Source: an uncultured Christensenellaceae bacterium (lineage in GTDB: Bacteria > Bacillota > Clostridia > Christensenellales > Pumilibacteraceae). Taken from it: a DNA stretch of 64,000 nt. The DNA lies in assembly GCA_910587595.1 (NCBI GenBank), contig CAJULQ010000006.1, forward strand, positions 67,699 through 131,698, in the 5' to 3' direction. The translations under genes and the position numbers were made by a program. How positions within the stretch are numbered: position 1 is the stretch's first letter; each line of letters begins with the position of its first letter. This document shows, piece by piece, positions 25,104 through 34,616 of this stretch. The notes below the pieces were generated by a model. It was not told the DNA's origin and did no database searches. It was given only the letters and a program-made list of their open reading frames with translations.

Positions 25104-27368
25104 CTAATCTATCACGAAGAATCCCGTTTGATTGGCGGGCAACGTGTGCGTAAACGTGCACACGCCGTCGGCAAACGTTGCCGACGCCTCGGTGATATCG
25201 CCGGTCACCGTGTCGTAATATTTCACGCTTTTGCCGCTTGCTTTGGTGCGGAACGTGAAGCTTTTGTCCGACTCGTAAGCGTTCACTGCCGTAATAAGCG
25301 TATAGTTTTTATTGACGCGCTTACTGCAATACAGCTTTGCTGCGTTCCCTTCGATCGTGATGTTCGCATGGCCGTTTTCTATAACGTACTTAGCCGCCGC
25401 AATGCCCGTTGCAACGGATGCGGCATTTTTCTTTACGTCGGCGAATTGGGCGGCAACGTCGTTTTTGCCCCGCTCACACACCACATCGTCTATGCCTTGC
25501 AGCACCACTTTCACGCCGCCTTGCTGCGCCAGCAACAGTTTTTCCACCGTTTCGGAACGGAGCGCGGTAGTATGCGGCAACACGATCGCCGTAAAGCGCT
25601 CGCCGCTCGGCGTTACCAGCGCGCCGTTTTGCACCGAACAAGCGGAAAGATTTTGCCAATCGATAAGGTCGTAGTCCACTTGCCGTTCGGTCATCGCACG
25701 ACACATCTCCGTGAACGCGTCGCTTATGTCCTTTGCCTTTTGCGTAGGTTGATACATATGCAACGAAGGCAACGTTTCGGCGGACACGCCCTCGTACGGG
25801 TAGTATACGGCAACGTTGGCTCTGTGCTTGGATTCGTCCACCATATACTTCATACGCCCGATGGCGGCGGAAAATATCTTGTCGTCTTCAAACGCGATCT
25901 CGCTGCCTTGAAAATAATACGACGCAAAATTGTTGATACCCATGCAAACTTGCACGCCCACCGCGTTGAGTTTATCGTATACCGACTTGCCCGCCGTGCC
26001 GTCGAACGCGCCCGATATTTCGGCAAACGTTTCGGTCTTGTTTTGAAAGTCGGCGGCGGACGACGCCATTTTGGACACAATGCACGAAGCCGTCATGGCC
26101 GTAGTCGCTTTGCTGTACAATAGATCGGTGCCGGGAATCCCCATTGTGCCGAGCAGTTGTATCATATTGCCCGCAAACCACGGATTTTGATACAGCGTTT
26201 CTTCCAACAGCAAATGCCCCGAACTTTTCACGTTTTTGGTTCGGCACCACTCTTCGATCTGCCCGAGATAGTTTTGCCCGAACAGATCGCCCGTGAGCGC
26301 GTAAAAATCCATACGCACCTGTTTGGCGAGTTTGCCGCCGTCGGCGTTATAAAGATAGCCGAGATACGGCTTCAAATCGTAGCCGTATTTTTCTTTAAAC
26401 ACCTCGAACAGCGTGTCCGAATAATTGAGACATTCCACAATGGGCACGTCGGGGTCGGGTTGGTGCAACACTTGACGGGGACGGTCGGTGATGGTGAAAT
26501 ACGATCCTTGCAACGCCGGCTCGTCGGTGAAAAACGCCTTTACCGTATTGCCGAAATGCTCGCCGAGATAGTCGTAGTACTGCTCGTGCGTGCGGCGAAT
26601 AAACTTTTGCGTCGGCTCTTTTTCGAGCATATTGATATACCGCTGTTGGGCGTACCAATTTTCCATGGAATGCGTATTTTCGTACCACGGCTTGCGCATA
26701 TACGCAACAAGCACCTTGGATGTTGCCGTGCGGTTGGTGAACGTAACGCGCGTTTTATCCGCGTTTACGGCATACGTAACGTCTTCGCCCGTAAACAAAT
26801 CGATATCGTTTCGATCCGTGCCGTCGTACGTATAGGCCGAAATAATGGCGGTATGTCCGTGCAAAAGATCGATACTTTGGGTCGTGCCCACAGCCACCGT
26901 TTTGTATTGCGGCACCAGCCCGAGCGCCTCGTATTCGGGATTGTCTTTAAGCGTCTGCCCGTACGCCGTGCCCGACGGATACCCGTATTCGTCGTACAAC
27001 CACGCATACATGCCGAGTTCGGACAATTGCTCGATGCACATAGCCAACGTATTGAACGCGCGCACGTCGTTGAGGTAATTGTTGTTCCATGCCACGTTGG
27101 TCACAATGCCGCCGTAACCGCGCGCATAGGCGTCGTTCACGGCATTCTGCGTTATGCCGTGCACCATCACCATGGGGCGGAACCGCAAATCGGGGTCTTT
27201 AAACATCGCTTTGTTTATCACCTTATCGGTCAAAAGATCGGCGGCGGGATCGGTCTGCTCTCCGTTCGTATCGCCGTCGGACGTTTTGTCCCGCCCGCAA
27301 CCGAACACGCCCAAACAAAACACAAGCACCGCAAACAAAGCGCTCAGAAACTTCCGCAACGTTTTCAT
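25104..27368 (-). CDS. GH106-like glycosyl hydrolase, lipoprotein
   Basis: A 754-residue exported protein; the signal peptide ends in a lipobox (GVFGC). The early motif AWLYDEYGYPSGTAYGQ is characteristic of GH106-like (alpha-L-rhamnosidase-type) hydrolases. Further blocks are VKAFFTDEPALQGSYF and SGHLLLEETLYQNPWF, the latter with likely catalytic Glu. Its ATG overlaps the stop of the upstream surface-protein gene by four bases. It probably removes rhamnose or related sugars outside the cell, with the GH78 protein acting inside. Confidence 0.85.
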   Translation of the reverse strand: MKTLRKFLSALFAVLVFCLGVFGCGRDKTSDGDTNGEQTDPAADLLTDKVINKAMFKDPDLRFRPMVMVHGITQNAVNDAYARGYGGIVTNVAWNNNYLNDVRAFNTLAMCIEQLSELGMYAWLYDEYGYPSGTAYGQTLKDNPEYEALGLVPQYKTVAVGTTQSIDLLHGHTAIISAYTYDGTDRNDIDLFTGEDVTYAVNADKTRVTFTNRTATSKVLVAYMRKPWYENTHSMENWYAQQRYINMLEKEPTQKFIRRTHEQYYDYLGEHFGNTVKAFFTDEPALQGSYFTITDRPRQVLHQPDPDVPIVECLNYSDTLFEVFKEKYGYDLKPYLGYLYNADGGKLAKQVRMDFYALTGDLFGQNYLGQIEEWCRTKNVKSSGHLLLEETLYQNPWFAGNMIQLLGTMGIPGTDLLYSKATTAMTASCIVSKMASSAADFQNKTETFAEISGAFDGTAGKSVYDKLNAVGVQVCMGINNFASYYFQGSEIAFEDDKIFSAAIGRMKYMVDESKHRANVAVYYPYEGVSAETLPSLHMYQPTQKAKDISDAFTEMCRAMTERQVDYDLIDWQNLSACSVQNGALVTPSGERFTAIVLPHTTALRSETVEKLLLAQQGGVKVVLQGIDDVVCERGKNDVAAQFADVKKNAASVATGIAAAKYVIENGHANITIEGNAAKLYCSKRVNKNYTLITAVNAYESDKSFTFRTKASGKSVKYYDTVTGDITEASATFADGVCTFTHTLPANQTGFFVID

Positions 27369-28297
27369 TTTGCCCTTTTCTCCGTTTTCACGCACGCAAG
27401 CACCGCCGCCGCGCACAGCAATACCGCCGCCGCAGCCATGGCCGACGTTCCCGCTATACTGCCCTTACAGCCCGATTTCTTAGCCGTATCGCCGCCTTGC
27501 TCGTTGCCCGAACGCGTTGCGTACGAAACGCCGTTCACGCTTTTCACCGTAATGCGGCTTAGGCTGTTCATTTCGTCCTCTTGCGTGTTCATCACCAACA
27601 AGAGATACAGCTTGCCGTCGGCAAATATAACGTCTTTTTCGGCGTGCGACGCTTCTTTGTTCTGCGTGATGTTTTCTCCGTTGATAAATAAACGGTAATA
27701 GCGAATACCCGTTTCATACTCGTCGAATTTCAAGGCGATCGTCACGTCTTGCCCTATATTGCAGTCGGCGTTCCCCTCGCCCAAATGCCACGTATCCACA
27801 ATGTCCGAAGGTTTGCTCTCTTCGCCCAACGTGTGGTAGTTTTCTTGGTATACGTCTAAACTCCAGCCGAGATCGCCCGAATAGTTCATGAGCCGCATAA
27901 AGAATCCGGGGCTGTCTTTCGCCCAGCCGTGTTCTTCGGAATTGCGCCAATTTATGAACGTGGGTTTGCCCATAAATCCGATCCCCGCCCACACGTCGTT
28001 TGCGGCATATCCCGACGCAACATATTCTTCCATACTGATACGCAACGTGATCTCGAAATTCTCCACGTCGTCAAAAGGCACTTCCAAAATGGCAATGGCG
28101 TGATTGTCGGGCGTGCCCATTTCGGTCTGCCGTATCAACACGCCGTCGGCGGTGTTTTCCACCGTAGCGCGCTGCAAGTCCCAATCGTCTGCCGACGGCA
28201 CGGTAGGCGCGCTATCGGCGGCAAACGCCGTGACCGTCATACCCGCCGCCATGCACAGCATGGCCGAAAACAACAGTATAGTGCGTATGATTTTCAT
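27365..28297 (-). CDS. Membrane-anchored surface protein, lectin-like domain
   Basis: A 310-residue protein with an Sec signal peptide (cleavage after TAFA), a beta-rich extracellular domain of about 230 residues (WDLQRATVENTADGVLIRQ, IRYYRLFINGENITQ) and a C-terminal membrane helix ending KTEKRAK. The domain resembles concanavalin-like carbohydrate-binding sandwiches, but no family is certain. AAAGGAG lies before the ATG. It is one of two similarly built proteins in the locus and may capture glycan at the surface. Confidence 0.75.
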   Translation of the reverse strand: MKIIRTILLFSAMLCMAAGMTVTAFAADSAPTVPSADDWDLQRATVENTADGVLIRQTEMGTPDNHAIAILEVPFDDVENFEITLRISMEEYVASGYAANDVWAGIGFMGKPTFINWRNSEEHGWAKDSPGFFMRLMNYSGDLGWSLDVYQENYHTLGEESKPSDIVDTWHLGEGNADCNIGQDVTIALKFDEYETGIRYYRLFINGENITQNKEASHAEKDVIFADGKLYLLLVMNTQEDEMNSLSRITVKSVNGVSYATRSGNEQGGDTAKKSGCKGSIAGTSAMAAAAVLLCAAAVLACVKTEKRAK

Positions 28298-28374
28298 ATC
28301 GATCTCCTTTGCCCGCAGCCGCGGCAAGCGGCAAAATGCGCCGCCCGCCGGCCACGAACCTTTTTTTGTTTTTG

Positions 28375-29651
28375 TTATGCGTTTGTTTTACGACGACGCA
28401 CGATCAAAAGCACCGCGGTTGCCGCGCACAACACCAAAGCCGCCATGCCCGCAAAGCCGAAACCGGCGCCTATGCTCGACTTACACCCTTTTTTACCCGA
28501 TTCGGTCGTATCGGTGCCCGTGCCGTCGGTATCGCCGTTATTGTCGCCGCTGTTGTCGTCATCGTTGTCGGACGAAGGCGCGGCAATGGTAAACGTTTTT
28601 TCCACCGACGCATTGCCGGTATATTCGCCGATAAACGTGATAACGGCGGTGGCGGTGCCTACGTCGCGGTTATTCTTATACTGCACGTAATAATCGGTAT
28701 TGTTCGCAAGCGTAACGTCGCCGATCTTCACCGTGGGCACGGGTTTGTGCGCAACGCCTTCTTCGTATACAAACGAAGTTTCGCTGAGCGTTACCTGCGC
28801 CGCGCTTGCGTCCATCGTGTATACGTTCGCGTCAAAGATCGCTATGCCGCGGTGCGCCGAATGTTCGCCCTCCGTGCAACCGCCCTCGTAAATAGCCGTG
28901 GAAAAGTAAGTTTGTCCTTTTCCGTTGGCAAACGTAACGTCCGAAAGATCGAGTATTTCGTTTAGGTATTCGGTTTCGTCGGACACGCCGATCATGGTAA
29001 GTCTGTATTGCCCGTCCTGCTCGCGGTGCAAACCGAATTTCACCGACACTTCGTTTCCGTTGTACACAAGCAAATCGTCTACGAATATCTCCGCGATCTG
29101 GTCGCCCGTAAACGCCTCGTCGGTCGTCTTTTTATACACGCGCACCCACGCACGGTTGGGAACGCCCGTTTTGGAAACGTTGCCGATCTGCAAATACAGT
29201 CCTCTCTTGGCGCCCACGAAGTAGGGGAACGTATTGTCTTTTCCCTCTTCGCCCGGCGTTGCCGAGAACGATATAGTCACCCAACCGTCGATACCGTCGC
29301 CACCGTCTTCCACGGATTCCGTGGACGGAATACGAAGGTTCGTGGTAAAGGCAACGTCGTCGGCTTTGAGCGGCACGGTCATAGACGCATGCGCAAACGT
29401 GAACACGCCGCCGCCGTTGCTCGGCGAAAGGTCGGACACACCGCCCCAGTAATTGATAAAGTCGCTCGCTTGCGGCACGTACTTTTTCACCGAAAGATCT
29501 CCGCTCTCTTCCGTTGTTTGCGCACGGTTTTCAACCGCACCCCCCCCGCAACTTCGGCGGCAAAACTTTCCGTTGCGGTAACGCCGAACATCGCCGCAAC
29601 AACGAGGCACAAACTTGCCAACATCAACACACACTTTCTTGTCTTTTTCAT
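28375..29651 (-). CDS. Membrane-anchored Ig-like surface protein, frameshifted at a G8 tract
   Basis: The signal peptide starts at ATG 29651 with AGGG eight bases upstream and runs MKKTRKCVLML...SFAAEVAGG. The mature protein lies in another frame from about 29540 to 28375. The switch point is a run of eight G (C on the plus strand, 29540-29547). A nine-G tract would join the two into one frame of about 425 residues. As written, translation stops about 20 codons after the tract. The mature part has a beta-rich domain, an Ig-like repeat (VTLSETSFVYEEG to EKTFTI), an Asp/Asn-rich linker and a C-terminal helix with RRRK. It may be a phase-OFF allele, a true lesion or a homopolymer error. Confidence 0.8.
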
Positions 29652-29680
29652 TTCCTTCACCCTATAAATAAATTTTTTTA

Positions 29681-30589
29681 TCATCCACGGATCTTTCGGT
29701 CGAACGCGCAGATTCGTTCCACATAAAAATCCGTAAACTTCTTTGCATCCACTTTGCTTGCCGTGCTTAGATCTTCGCGCGGCGGCACGCGCCAATTAAA
29801 GTCGGTCAGATCCACGCACTTGCCGCGCGCGTATTTCCCCTTGCGGCAAACGAACAGATTGCCCGGCACAAACGTCAAGAATTCTTGGGTAAAGGCGCTC
29901 GCAAGCGCCAACGGGTCGTGCAGCACCATGCCGTGCGACCACCGACGGCTCATTTCCATCACCGTTTTCACGCACTCGCTCGAACAAGCAAACAGCCTTT
30001 CTCTTTGCGCGTCGGAAAGGGTGCATTGAAACGTTACGTCCAGCCCCACCACTTTTTTTTGTATGGCGCTATTTAGCACAACGGCGGCGGCTTCGGGATC
30101 GCAAGTGATATTGAATTCGTTCAGATTGAGTCCCACCGCCGTGCCCATAATGTGCAACCGCTTGATCTTTTTTGCCGCTTGGGGGTATTTTCCGAGTAGG
30201 CGGGCTATGTTGGTAAGCGCGCCGATGGTCACCACCGTAAGCCCGTCGTCCGAGGCAAGCAAAGCGTCGCGCAACGCTTCCACCGCCCCGTGCGCATAGG
30301 CGTAGCGTGAAAACACTTCGGGCAAATATGTTTTGGGCACGCGCGCACCGTCTACTTTTTCGTAAAACACGGCGCGCTGTTTTACGGGTTTTACGCAGCC
30401 CGCATACACGGGAACGTGTTCGTATCCGCCCATCGCAAGCAATGCTTTGGCGATTTGCGCGCGCTTATCCACCGCGCCGAACACCGTGCTCACACCCGCT
30501 ATTTCCAGTTCGGGCGACGCCATGGCAAGCAACAACGCCAACGCGTCGTCGATATCGTCGCCTATGTCGGTATCAATCCATATCTTCAT
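29681..30589 (-). CDS. Nucleoside hydrolase (IunH family)
   Basis: A 302-residue inosine-uridine-type nucleoside N-ribohydrolase. The N-terminal calcium-binding motif DTDIGDDIDDALAL is complete, and the active-site His lies in MVLHDPLAL. It splits ribonucleosides into base and ribose. Its position between the importer permeases and the surface proteins is unexpected for a glycan locus. It may act on another N- or C-glycoside, but only the family is certain. Coupled to its neighbours on the minus strand, 32 bases after the MalG-type gene. Confidence 0.93.
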   Translation of the reverse strand: MKIWIDTDIGDDIDDALALLLAMASPELEIAGVSTVFGAVDKRAQIAKALLAMGGYEHVPVYAGCVKPVKQRAVFYEKVDGARVPKTYLPEVFSRYAYAHGAVEALRDALLASDDGLTVVTIGALTNIARLLGKYPQAAKKIKRLHIMGTAVGLNLNEFNITCDPEAAAVVLNSAIQKKVVGLDVTFQCTLSDAQRERLFACSSECVKTVMEMSRRWSHGMVLHDPLALASAFTQEFLTFVPGNLFVCRKGKYARGKCVDLTDFNWRVPPREDLSTASKVDAKKFTDFYVERICAFDRKIRG

Positions 30590-30621
30590 AATTTCTCCTA
30601 TCCGGTCGCCTACTTACTTGC

Positions 30622-31491
30622 CTACATTTTGATCGAGGAGCTGACAAGCCCCTGAATATAGAACTTGTTGCCGAACAAGAAAAGCAGCAACAGCGGCAAC
30701 GACGCTATCAGATACCCCGCATACGTTACCGGCATATTCTGCGAGTGCACGTTCCGAAATTCCACGATCAGCCCCGCGCTGATGGTGAGTTTTTCGTAAT
30801 TGGTGGAAATCACCGTCATCGGCCACAGATAGTCGTTCCATATCCCGTTTATCTGCATGATGGCTTGCGTTACCAGAATGGGAACGCACAGCGGCAACGC
30901 CACGCGCAAATAAATACGGAACACGTGCGCGCCGTCGATCTTCGCCGCGTCGAACAGATCTTTGGGCAACGCTTTGAAAAACATAGACAACAAAAACACC
31001 GCGCCCACCGGTTGCACCGTGAGTTGGGGCAAAAGCACCGCAAACAACGTGTCGTTGAGCGCCATGCCTCGATACATCAAAAACTGCGGCACAAGCGTGA
31101 GAACGCCGGGGATCATCATAAGGCACAACACCATGGTAAAGAACAACGCTTTGCCGGGAAAATCCATGGTGGCGAACGCGTATGCGGCAAGCGACGCGAT
31201 AAAAAGCGAGCCGACGATCCCGAACACGGCCACCGCGATGGTGTTGTACACGTAAGATCCCACCTTTCCGAACGCCGTGGCGATGTTCACGAATTTGAGC
31301 GGCAACGTGGGATAAAATTTGCTCGTGTCGTACTGCACCGTGGTTTTGAAGGCGCACCACACCGACATCAAAAGCGGATACACCATGCACAGCAACAAAA
31401 GCGCCATCACCAAATGCAAGCACAGTTGCCCCGCCGAAAACATGCGCTTTTTCCCGCGGGAAGTTTTACGCGACATTGCATAAACGGTCAT
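30622..31491 (-). CDS. Carbohydrate ABC transporter permease, MalG type
   Basis: A 289-residue CUT1 permease subunit with six predicted helices. The EAA loop reads DAAKIDGAHVFRIYLRVALPLC near residue 190. ATG 31491 is chosen over an upstream extension because GGAGGG lies seven bases before it. It pairs with the MalF-type gene 14 bases upstream and differs in sequence from the importer at 2.8-6.1 kb, so the two systems are distinct. Confidence 0.93.
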   Translation of the reverse strand: MTVYAMSRKTSRGKKRMFSAGQLCLHLVMALLLLCMVYPLLMSVWCAFKTTVQYDTSKFYPTLPLKFVNIATAFGKVGSYVYNTIAVAVFGIVGSLFIASLAAYAFATMDFPGKALFFTMVLCLMMIPGVLTLVPQFLMYRGMALNDTLFAVLLPQLTVQPVGAVFLLSMFFKALPKDLFDAAKIDGAHVFRIYLRVALPLCVPILVTQAIMQINGIWNDYLWPMTVISTNYEKLTISAGLIVEFRNVHSQNMPVTYAGYLIASLPLLLLFLFGNKFYIQGLVSSSIKM

Positions 31492-31505
31492 ACTGTATCC
31501 CTCCC

Positions 31506-32426
31506 TCAGTCGTCTTGCGCACGGGCAAACGGCCCGTAGTGCATCAGTTTGAAAGCAACAAACGTTACGGCGAATATCACCGCAAACAAGAACGTTCCTA
31601 TCGAGCAAGCGTACCCGTACCGTCCCGATTGAAACGCGAGCTTATACATATACCAGCCCGGCACATACGTTGCGTATCCCGGCCCGCCGTTGGTAAGAAC
31701 GATCTGCAAGCCGTAGTCTTGCAACAGTCCGATAAAGCCGAATATAAAGAAGTATCGGATCTGCCCCAGCAAAAGCGGCAAGTCTATGGAAAAAATGCGG
31801 CGCCACGTGCGACACCCGTCCAGCTTCGAAGCCTCGATCACTTCGCCCGATACGGCATTGAGTCCGGATATGTAAATGAGAATGCTCGTGCCGTTTACCC
31901 ACGGAAATCCGAGCAAGATAACGGTGGATATCACCCAGTCGGGATCGTTCAAAAAGTCTATCACTTGTCCGCGTTTTAAGATGTGCAACCCCTCGAGCAG
32001 TTTTGCGTATAAGCCGGAAGATGGCTCGAAAATATTTTTCCAGATCAGCATGCCCACCACGCCCGGCGCGATCATGGGAACAAGCACGGCCACACGGTAA
32101 AACGATTGCATTTTCGCGTTTTTCGCGTTGAAGATCAACTCCGCCATGATAAGCGGCATAACAACGCCTATCAGCAGCCGCGGCACCAAAAGAACGAGCA
32201 TGGTTCCCAAAGAGCGCAAAAAGATCGTATCGGAAAACAGCTCTTTATAGTTGTCTAAACCTATGAACAAGCGTTCGCCCGTGCCGTTCCACTTAAAAAG
32301 CGACGTAACGATCCCGCTAACGGCGGGATAGTATCCAAACCCGATCGCGCCGATCATGAGCGGCAGTATAAACACGTACGCCCACCTGTTTTTCCATATT
32401 CTGTACGTCAAACTATTCTTCTTCAT
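31506..32426 (-). CDS. Carbohydrate ABC transporter permease, MalF type
   Basis: A 306-residue CUT1 permease subunit. The EAA loop is EASKLDGCRTWRRIFSIDLPLL near residue 205. I chose ATG 32426 (GGGTGA five bases upstream) over the GTG at 32435. It overlaps the preceding small membrane-anchored gene by 14 bases, so expression is coupled. Confidence 0.93.
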   Translation of the reverse strand: MKKNSLTYRIWKNRWAYVFILPLMIGAIGFGYYPAVSGIVTSLFKWNGTGERLFIGLDNYKELFSDTIFLRSLGTMLVLLVPRLLIGVVMPLIMAELIFNAKNAKMQSFYRVAVLVPMIAPGVVGMLIWKNIFEPSSGLYAKLLEGLHILKRGQVIDFLNDPDWVISTVILLGFPWVNGTSILIYISGLNAVSGEVIEASKLDGCRTWRRIFSIDLPLLLGQIRYFFIFGFIGLLQDYGLQIVLTNGGPGYATYVPGWYMYKLAFQSGRYGYACSIGTFLFAVIFAVTFVAFKLMHYGPFARAQDD

Positions 32427-32904
32427 TTCGTTCACCCAACGTTATGCTTTGCCAATCGTCGATGTCTTGCGTTTCGTCCGACTTAAGAATACGCACCGTG
32501 AAACTGCTGCGCGCCGAGATCATGAACACCTTGGAGTTGGACTCGTCTTGCATGGTGATCGTCACGTCCTCGAGCGGCGTCACCTTATCGTTTACGTACA
32601 AATACGGATAATAGTAAAAGGAAATACAGCCTTCCTCGTCGGTAACGCAACGCGACGCCGGCAACGACCCGTTGGAAGCGAACAGATAAATATTGTGTCC
32701 TTCCACCGCTTTGCCGCCCTTGGTGAGCCGCACCTTTATGCGCAACGCGCTCTTGCCGTCGGCAACGGTCATGCGTTTCTCCTCGCTTAAAAGCACTTCG
32801 AATGCATACTGCCGCGAAACGGCAAAATCGAAGATCGCGCACGCCGCGATCAAAAGCAACACCGCGCCCAGCACCGAGATTTGAATGATATGCTTTTTCG
32901 TCAT
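32413..32904 (-). CDS. Small membrane-anchored protein of the importer operon
   Basis: A 163-residue protein with an N-terminal membrane helix (residues 7-27) and a beta-rich extracytoplasmic domain resembling an invasin/Big-type Ig fold (ALRIKVRLTKGGKAVEGHNIYLFASNG, typical of Ig-like repeats). It lies between the binding-protein and permease genes, an unusual place, and overlaps the permease start. ATG 32904 has AGGAG seven bases upstream. It may help the importer at the membrane; function is inference. Confidence 0.75.
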   Translation of the reverse strand: MTKKHIIQISVLGAVLLLIAACAIFDFAVSRQYAFEVLLSEEKRMTVADGKSALRIKVRLTKGGKAVEGHNIYLFASNGSLPASRCVTDEEGCISFYYYPYLYVNDKVTPLEDVTITMQDESNSKVFMISARSSFTVRILKSDETQDIDDWQSITLGERNEEE

Positions 32905-32914
32905 AGCGCCGCTC

Positions 32915-34423
32915 CTATATACGCACGTTCCAACCGGCAGTGTCGATGCCCATGTTGTCCAAAAACGCACGGGCGCCCGCCGCTTGGATCACATCCACTT
33001 GGCTTAAAAAAGATTGCTTGCTTATCGTGCCGTTCACCCAATTTTCAAACGCGCGGTTCAGTCTGTCGCCGTATTCGTCCACAAATCCGGCAGGCCACGC
33101 CGCGTTGTTCAGTTTGGGAAACTTCTGGTGGATGAACTCGTCTATCAGCTGCGAATGCGCCGTGTTTTTCACCGCGCCCAGCACGCCGCCGTTCTCCACG
33201 CATATCAGCGATACGTTTTCGGGTTTGGTCAAAAACTTGAGAAACCGCACCGCCGCATCGAGCATCTCGGGATCGTTTTCCACCGCCGCCCGCATGATGT
33301 TGAGCGACAGATCGGGCCCCGGCCGAAACGGACCGTCGGAGTATTCGATCTCGCGCACGAACGCGCTCGTATCGCGCGACACAAGCGGGGCCACGAACAC
33401 ACCGAAATCGTAATTGCGCACCACGTTGGAGTTTTCGGCAGGCAACGCCCACAGCCCCTCTTCGCGGATACCCACCGTGCCGTTGAGCCATTGCGCATTG
33501 TAGTCTATCGACGCCCACCCCGGCTCCAGCATGTTTTTATAGTAATCGTACAGCGTTTCGAACAGTTCTACGGCGTAGTCGTTTTTTGTGGAAAACACGC
33601 CCTCGAGACACGCCCGCGCTTGCTCGGTGGCGCTCATGTTGCCGTCGCCGTCATAGTCGATGCGGTCCATAAGCGCCCCCGCATACGACGGCGACAGTAT
33701 CGACTGAAACACCCACGCGTCGAACGTGGTCGTGGTGTCGAAATACAGCCACGGCGCCACGCCCACGTAGCCGTTTTCTTTGAGCTTATACGCGGCGTCT
33801 TTGAACGCGCCCCAAGTGCGCGGCACACTGTCTATTCCCGCCTTTTTGAAAGCGGTTTTGTTGTAAAAATACCCCGTGGAAGCGCCCGGATATACCGTAA
33901 CGGGAATGGCCACCGTTCGACCGAACGCATCGATCACCGCGTTGCAGTCCCACAGATAATCGCGGAAAACTTCGCGCCAAGTGGTATATTCTTTTTCATA
34001 CGGCCAAGAATTTTCTTCGTCGAGATACTCGTCCAGCGGCAAATACCAATTGCGGTCTTGATACCTCGTGCCCCACGAAAACGTGATGGCGGGCACCGTG
34101 CCGCCCGCGATCTGCGTGGTAAACCACTGCGCCACTTCCGAATCCATGCCGCCCACGGGTTTGGTGCGCGCCCACACGATCTCCACGTCAGGGTTTTCTT
34201 CCATAAACGACTGCGCTATGTAATAGGTGGAATTGAACACTTCGGGGTCCTCGGCGGTAGGCGTGCGCGACGTTGACGGCATATAGCCGTGCAAGTCCAC
34301 CACCAACCGTATTTTACCGCCGGCAAAAGCATTGCCCACAAACGGAATGATGCTCAAAGCCGCTATGCACAAAACCATAGCCGCAACAAGTGCTTTTTTA
34401 ACTATGAGCGTCTTGCTTTTCAT
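32915..34423 (-). CDS. Extracellular sugar-binding protein, family 1
   Basis: A 502-residue binding protein, the first gene of the regulated glycan operon. The N-terminus is a Sec signal (FVGNAFAGG) without a clear lipobox, so it is either released or held by its signal helix. The body matches SBP_bac_1 (FMEENPDVEIVWARTKP, WGAFKDAAYKLKENGYVG, MRAAVENDPEMLDAAVRFLKFL). It carries an EF-hand-like DYDGDGNMSATE segment, a likely calcium site. The ATG at 34423 has GGAGG five bases upstream. Confidence 0.9.
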   Translation of the reverse strand: MKSKTLIVKKALVAAMVLCIAALSIIPFVGNAFAGGKIRLVVDLHGYMPSTSRTPTAEDPEVFNSTYYIAQSFMEENPDVEIVWARTKPVGGMDSEVAQWFTTQIAGGTVPAITFSWGTRYQDRNWYLPLDEYLDEENSWPYEKEYTTWREVFRDYLWDCNAVIDAFGRTVAIPVTVYPGASTGYFYNKTAFKKAGIDSVPRTWGAFKDAAYKLKENGYVGVAPWLYFDTTTTFDAWVFQSILSPSYAGALMDRIDYDGDGNMSATEQARACLEGVFSTKNDYAVELFETLYDYYKNMLEPGWASIDYNAQWLNGTVGIREEGLWALPAENSNVVRNYDFGVFVAPLVSRDTSAFVREIEYSDGPFRPGPDLSLNIMRAAVENDPEMLDAAVRFLKFLTKPENVSLICVENGGVLGAVKNTAHSQLIDEFIHQKFPKLNNAAWPAGFVDEYGDRLNRAFENWVNGTISKQSFLSQVDVIQAAGARAFLDNMGIDTAGWNVRI

Positions 34424-34459
34424 TTGCCCCTCCGTGCTTTCGTATCGGTTTATACTAAA

Positions 34460-34545
34460 AATATAAACGATTCCCGCCCGTTTTACTATCTGTTTTTGGG
34501 CGAAACATATCTGTTTTTGGCTATGTTCGCCGACAAACATTGCAA
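34460..34545. promoter_or_regulatory. AraC-type operator and divergent promoters of the glycan locus
   Basis: A 13-bp direct repeat TATCTGTTTTTGG lies at 34487-34499 and 34508-34520, spaced 21 bp (two helical turns), as AraC-family half-sites usually are. The proximal copy overlaps the expected -35 region of a minus-strand promoter (-10 TATATT at 34460-34465, poor -35), as for class II activation. The distal copy overlaps TTGGCT (34517-34522), which with TATAAT (34540-34545) forms a 17-spaced plus-strand promoter for the regulator gene, suggesting autorepression. Confidence 0.7.
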
Positions 34546-34616
34546 AAAGTATAATTATGTTTTATCATGAGAGAAACGGAGTTATTACGCAAATACGACA
34601 AAGGCGGTAGAAACGT

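Noticed and set aside
27365..29651. Sortase-anchored (LPXTG) surface proteins
   Set aside because: Both C-termini have a membrane helix and basic tail but no LPXTG-like motif before the helix.
30049..30060. A8 run in the nucleoside hydrolase gene as another contingency tract
   Set aside because: It encodes ordinary Lys codons in mid-protein, and A/T runs of this length are common in the sequence; nothing links it to switching.
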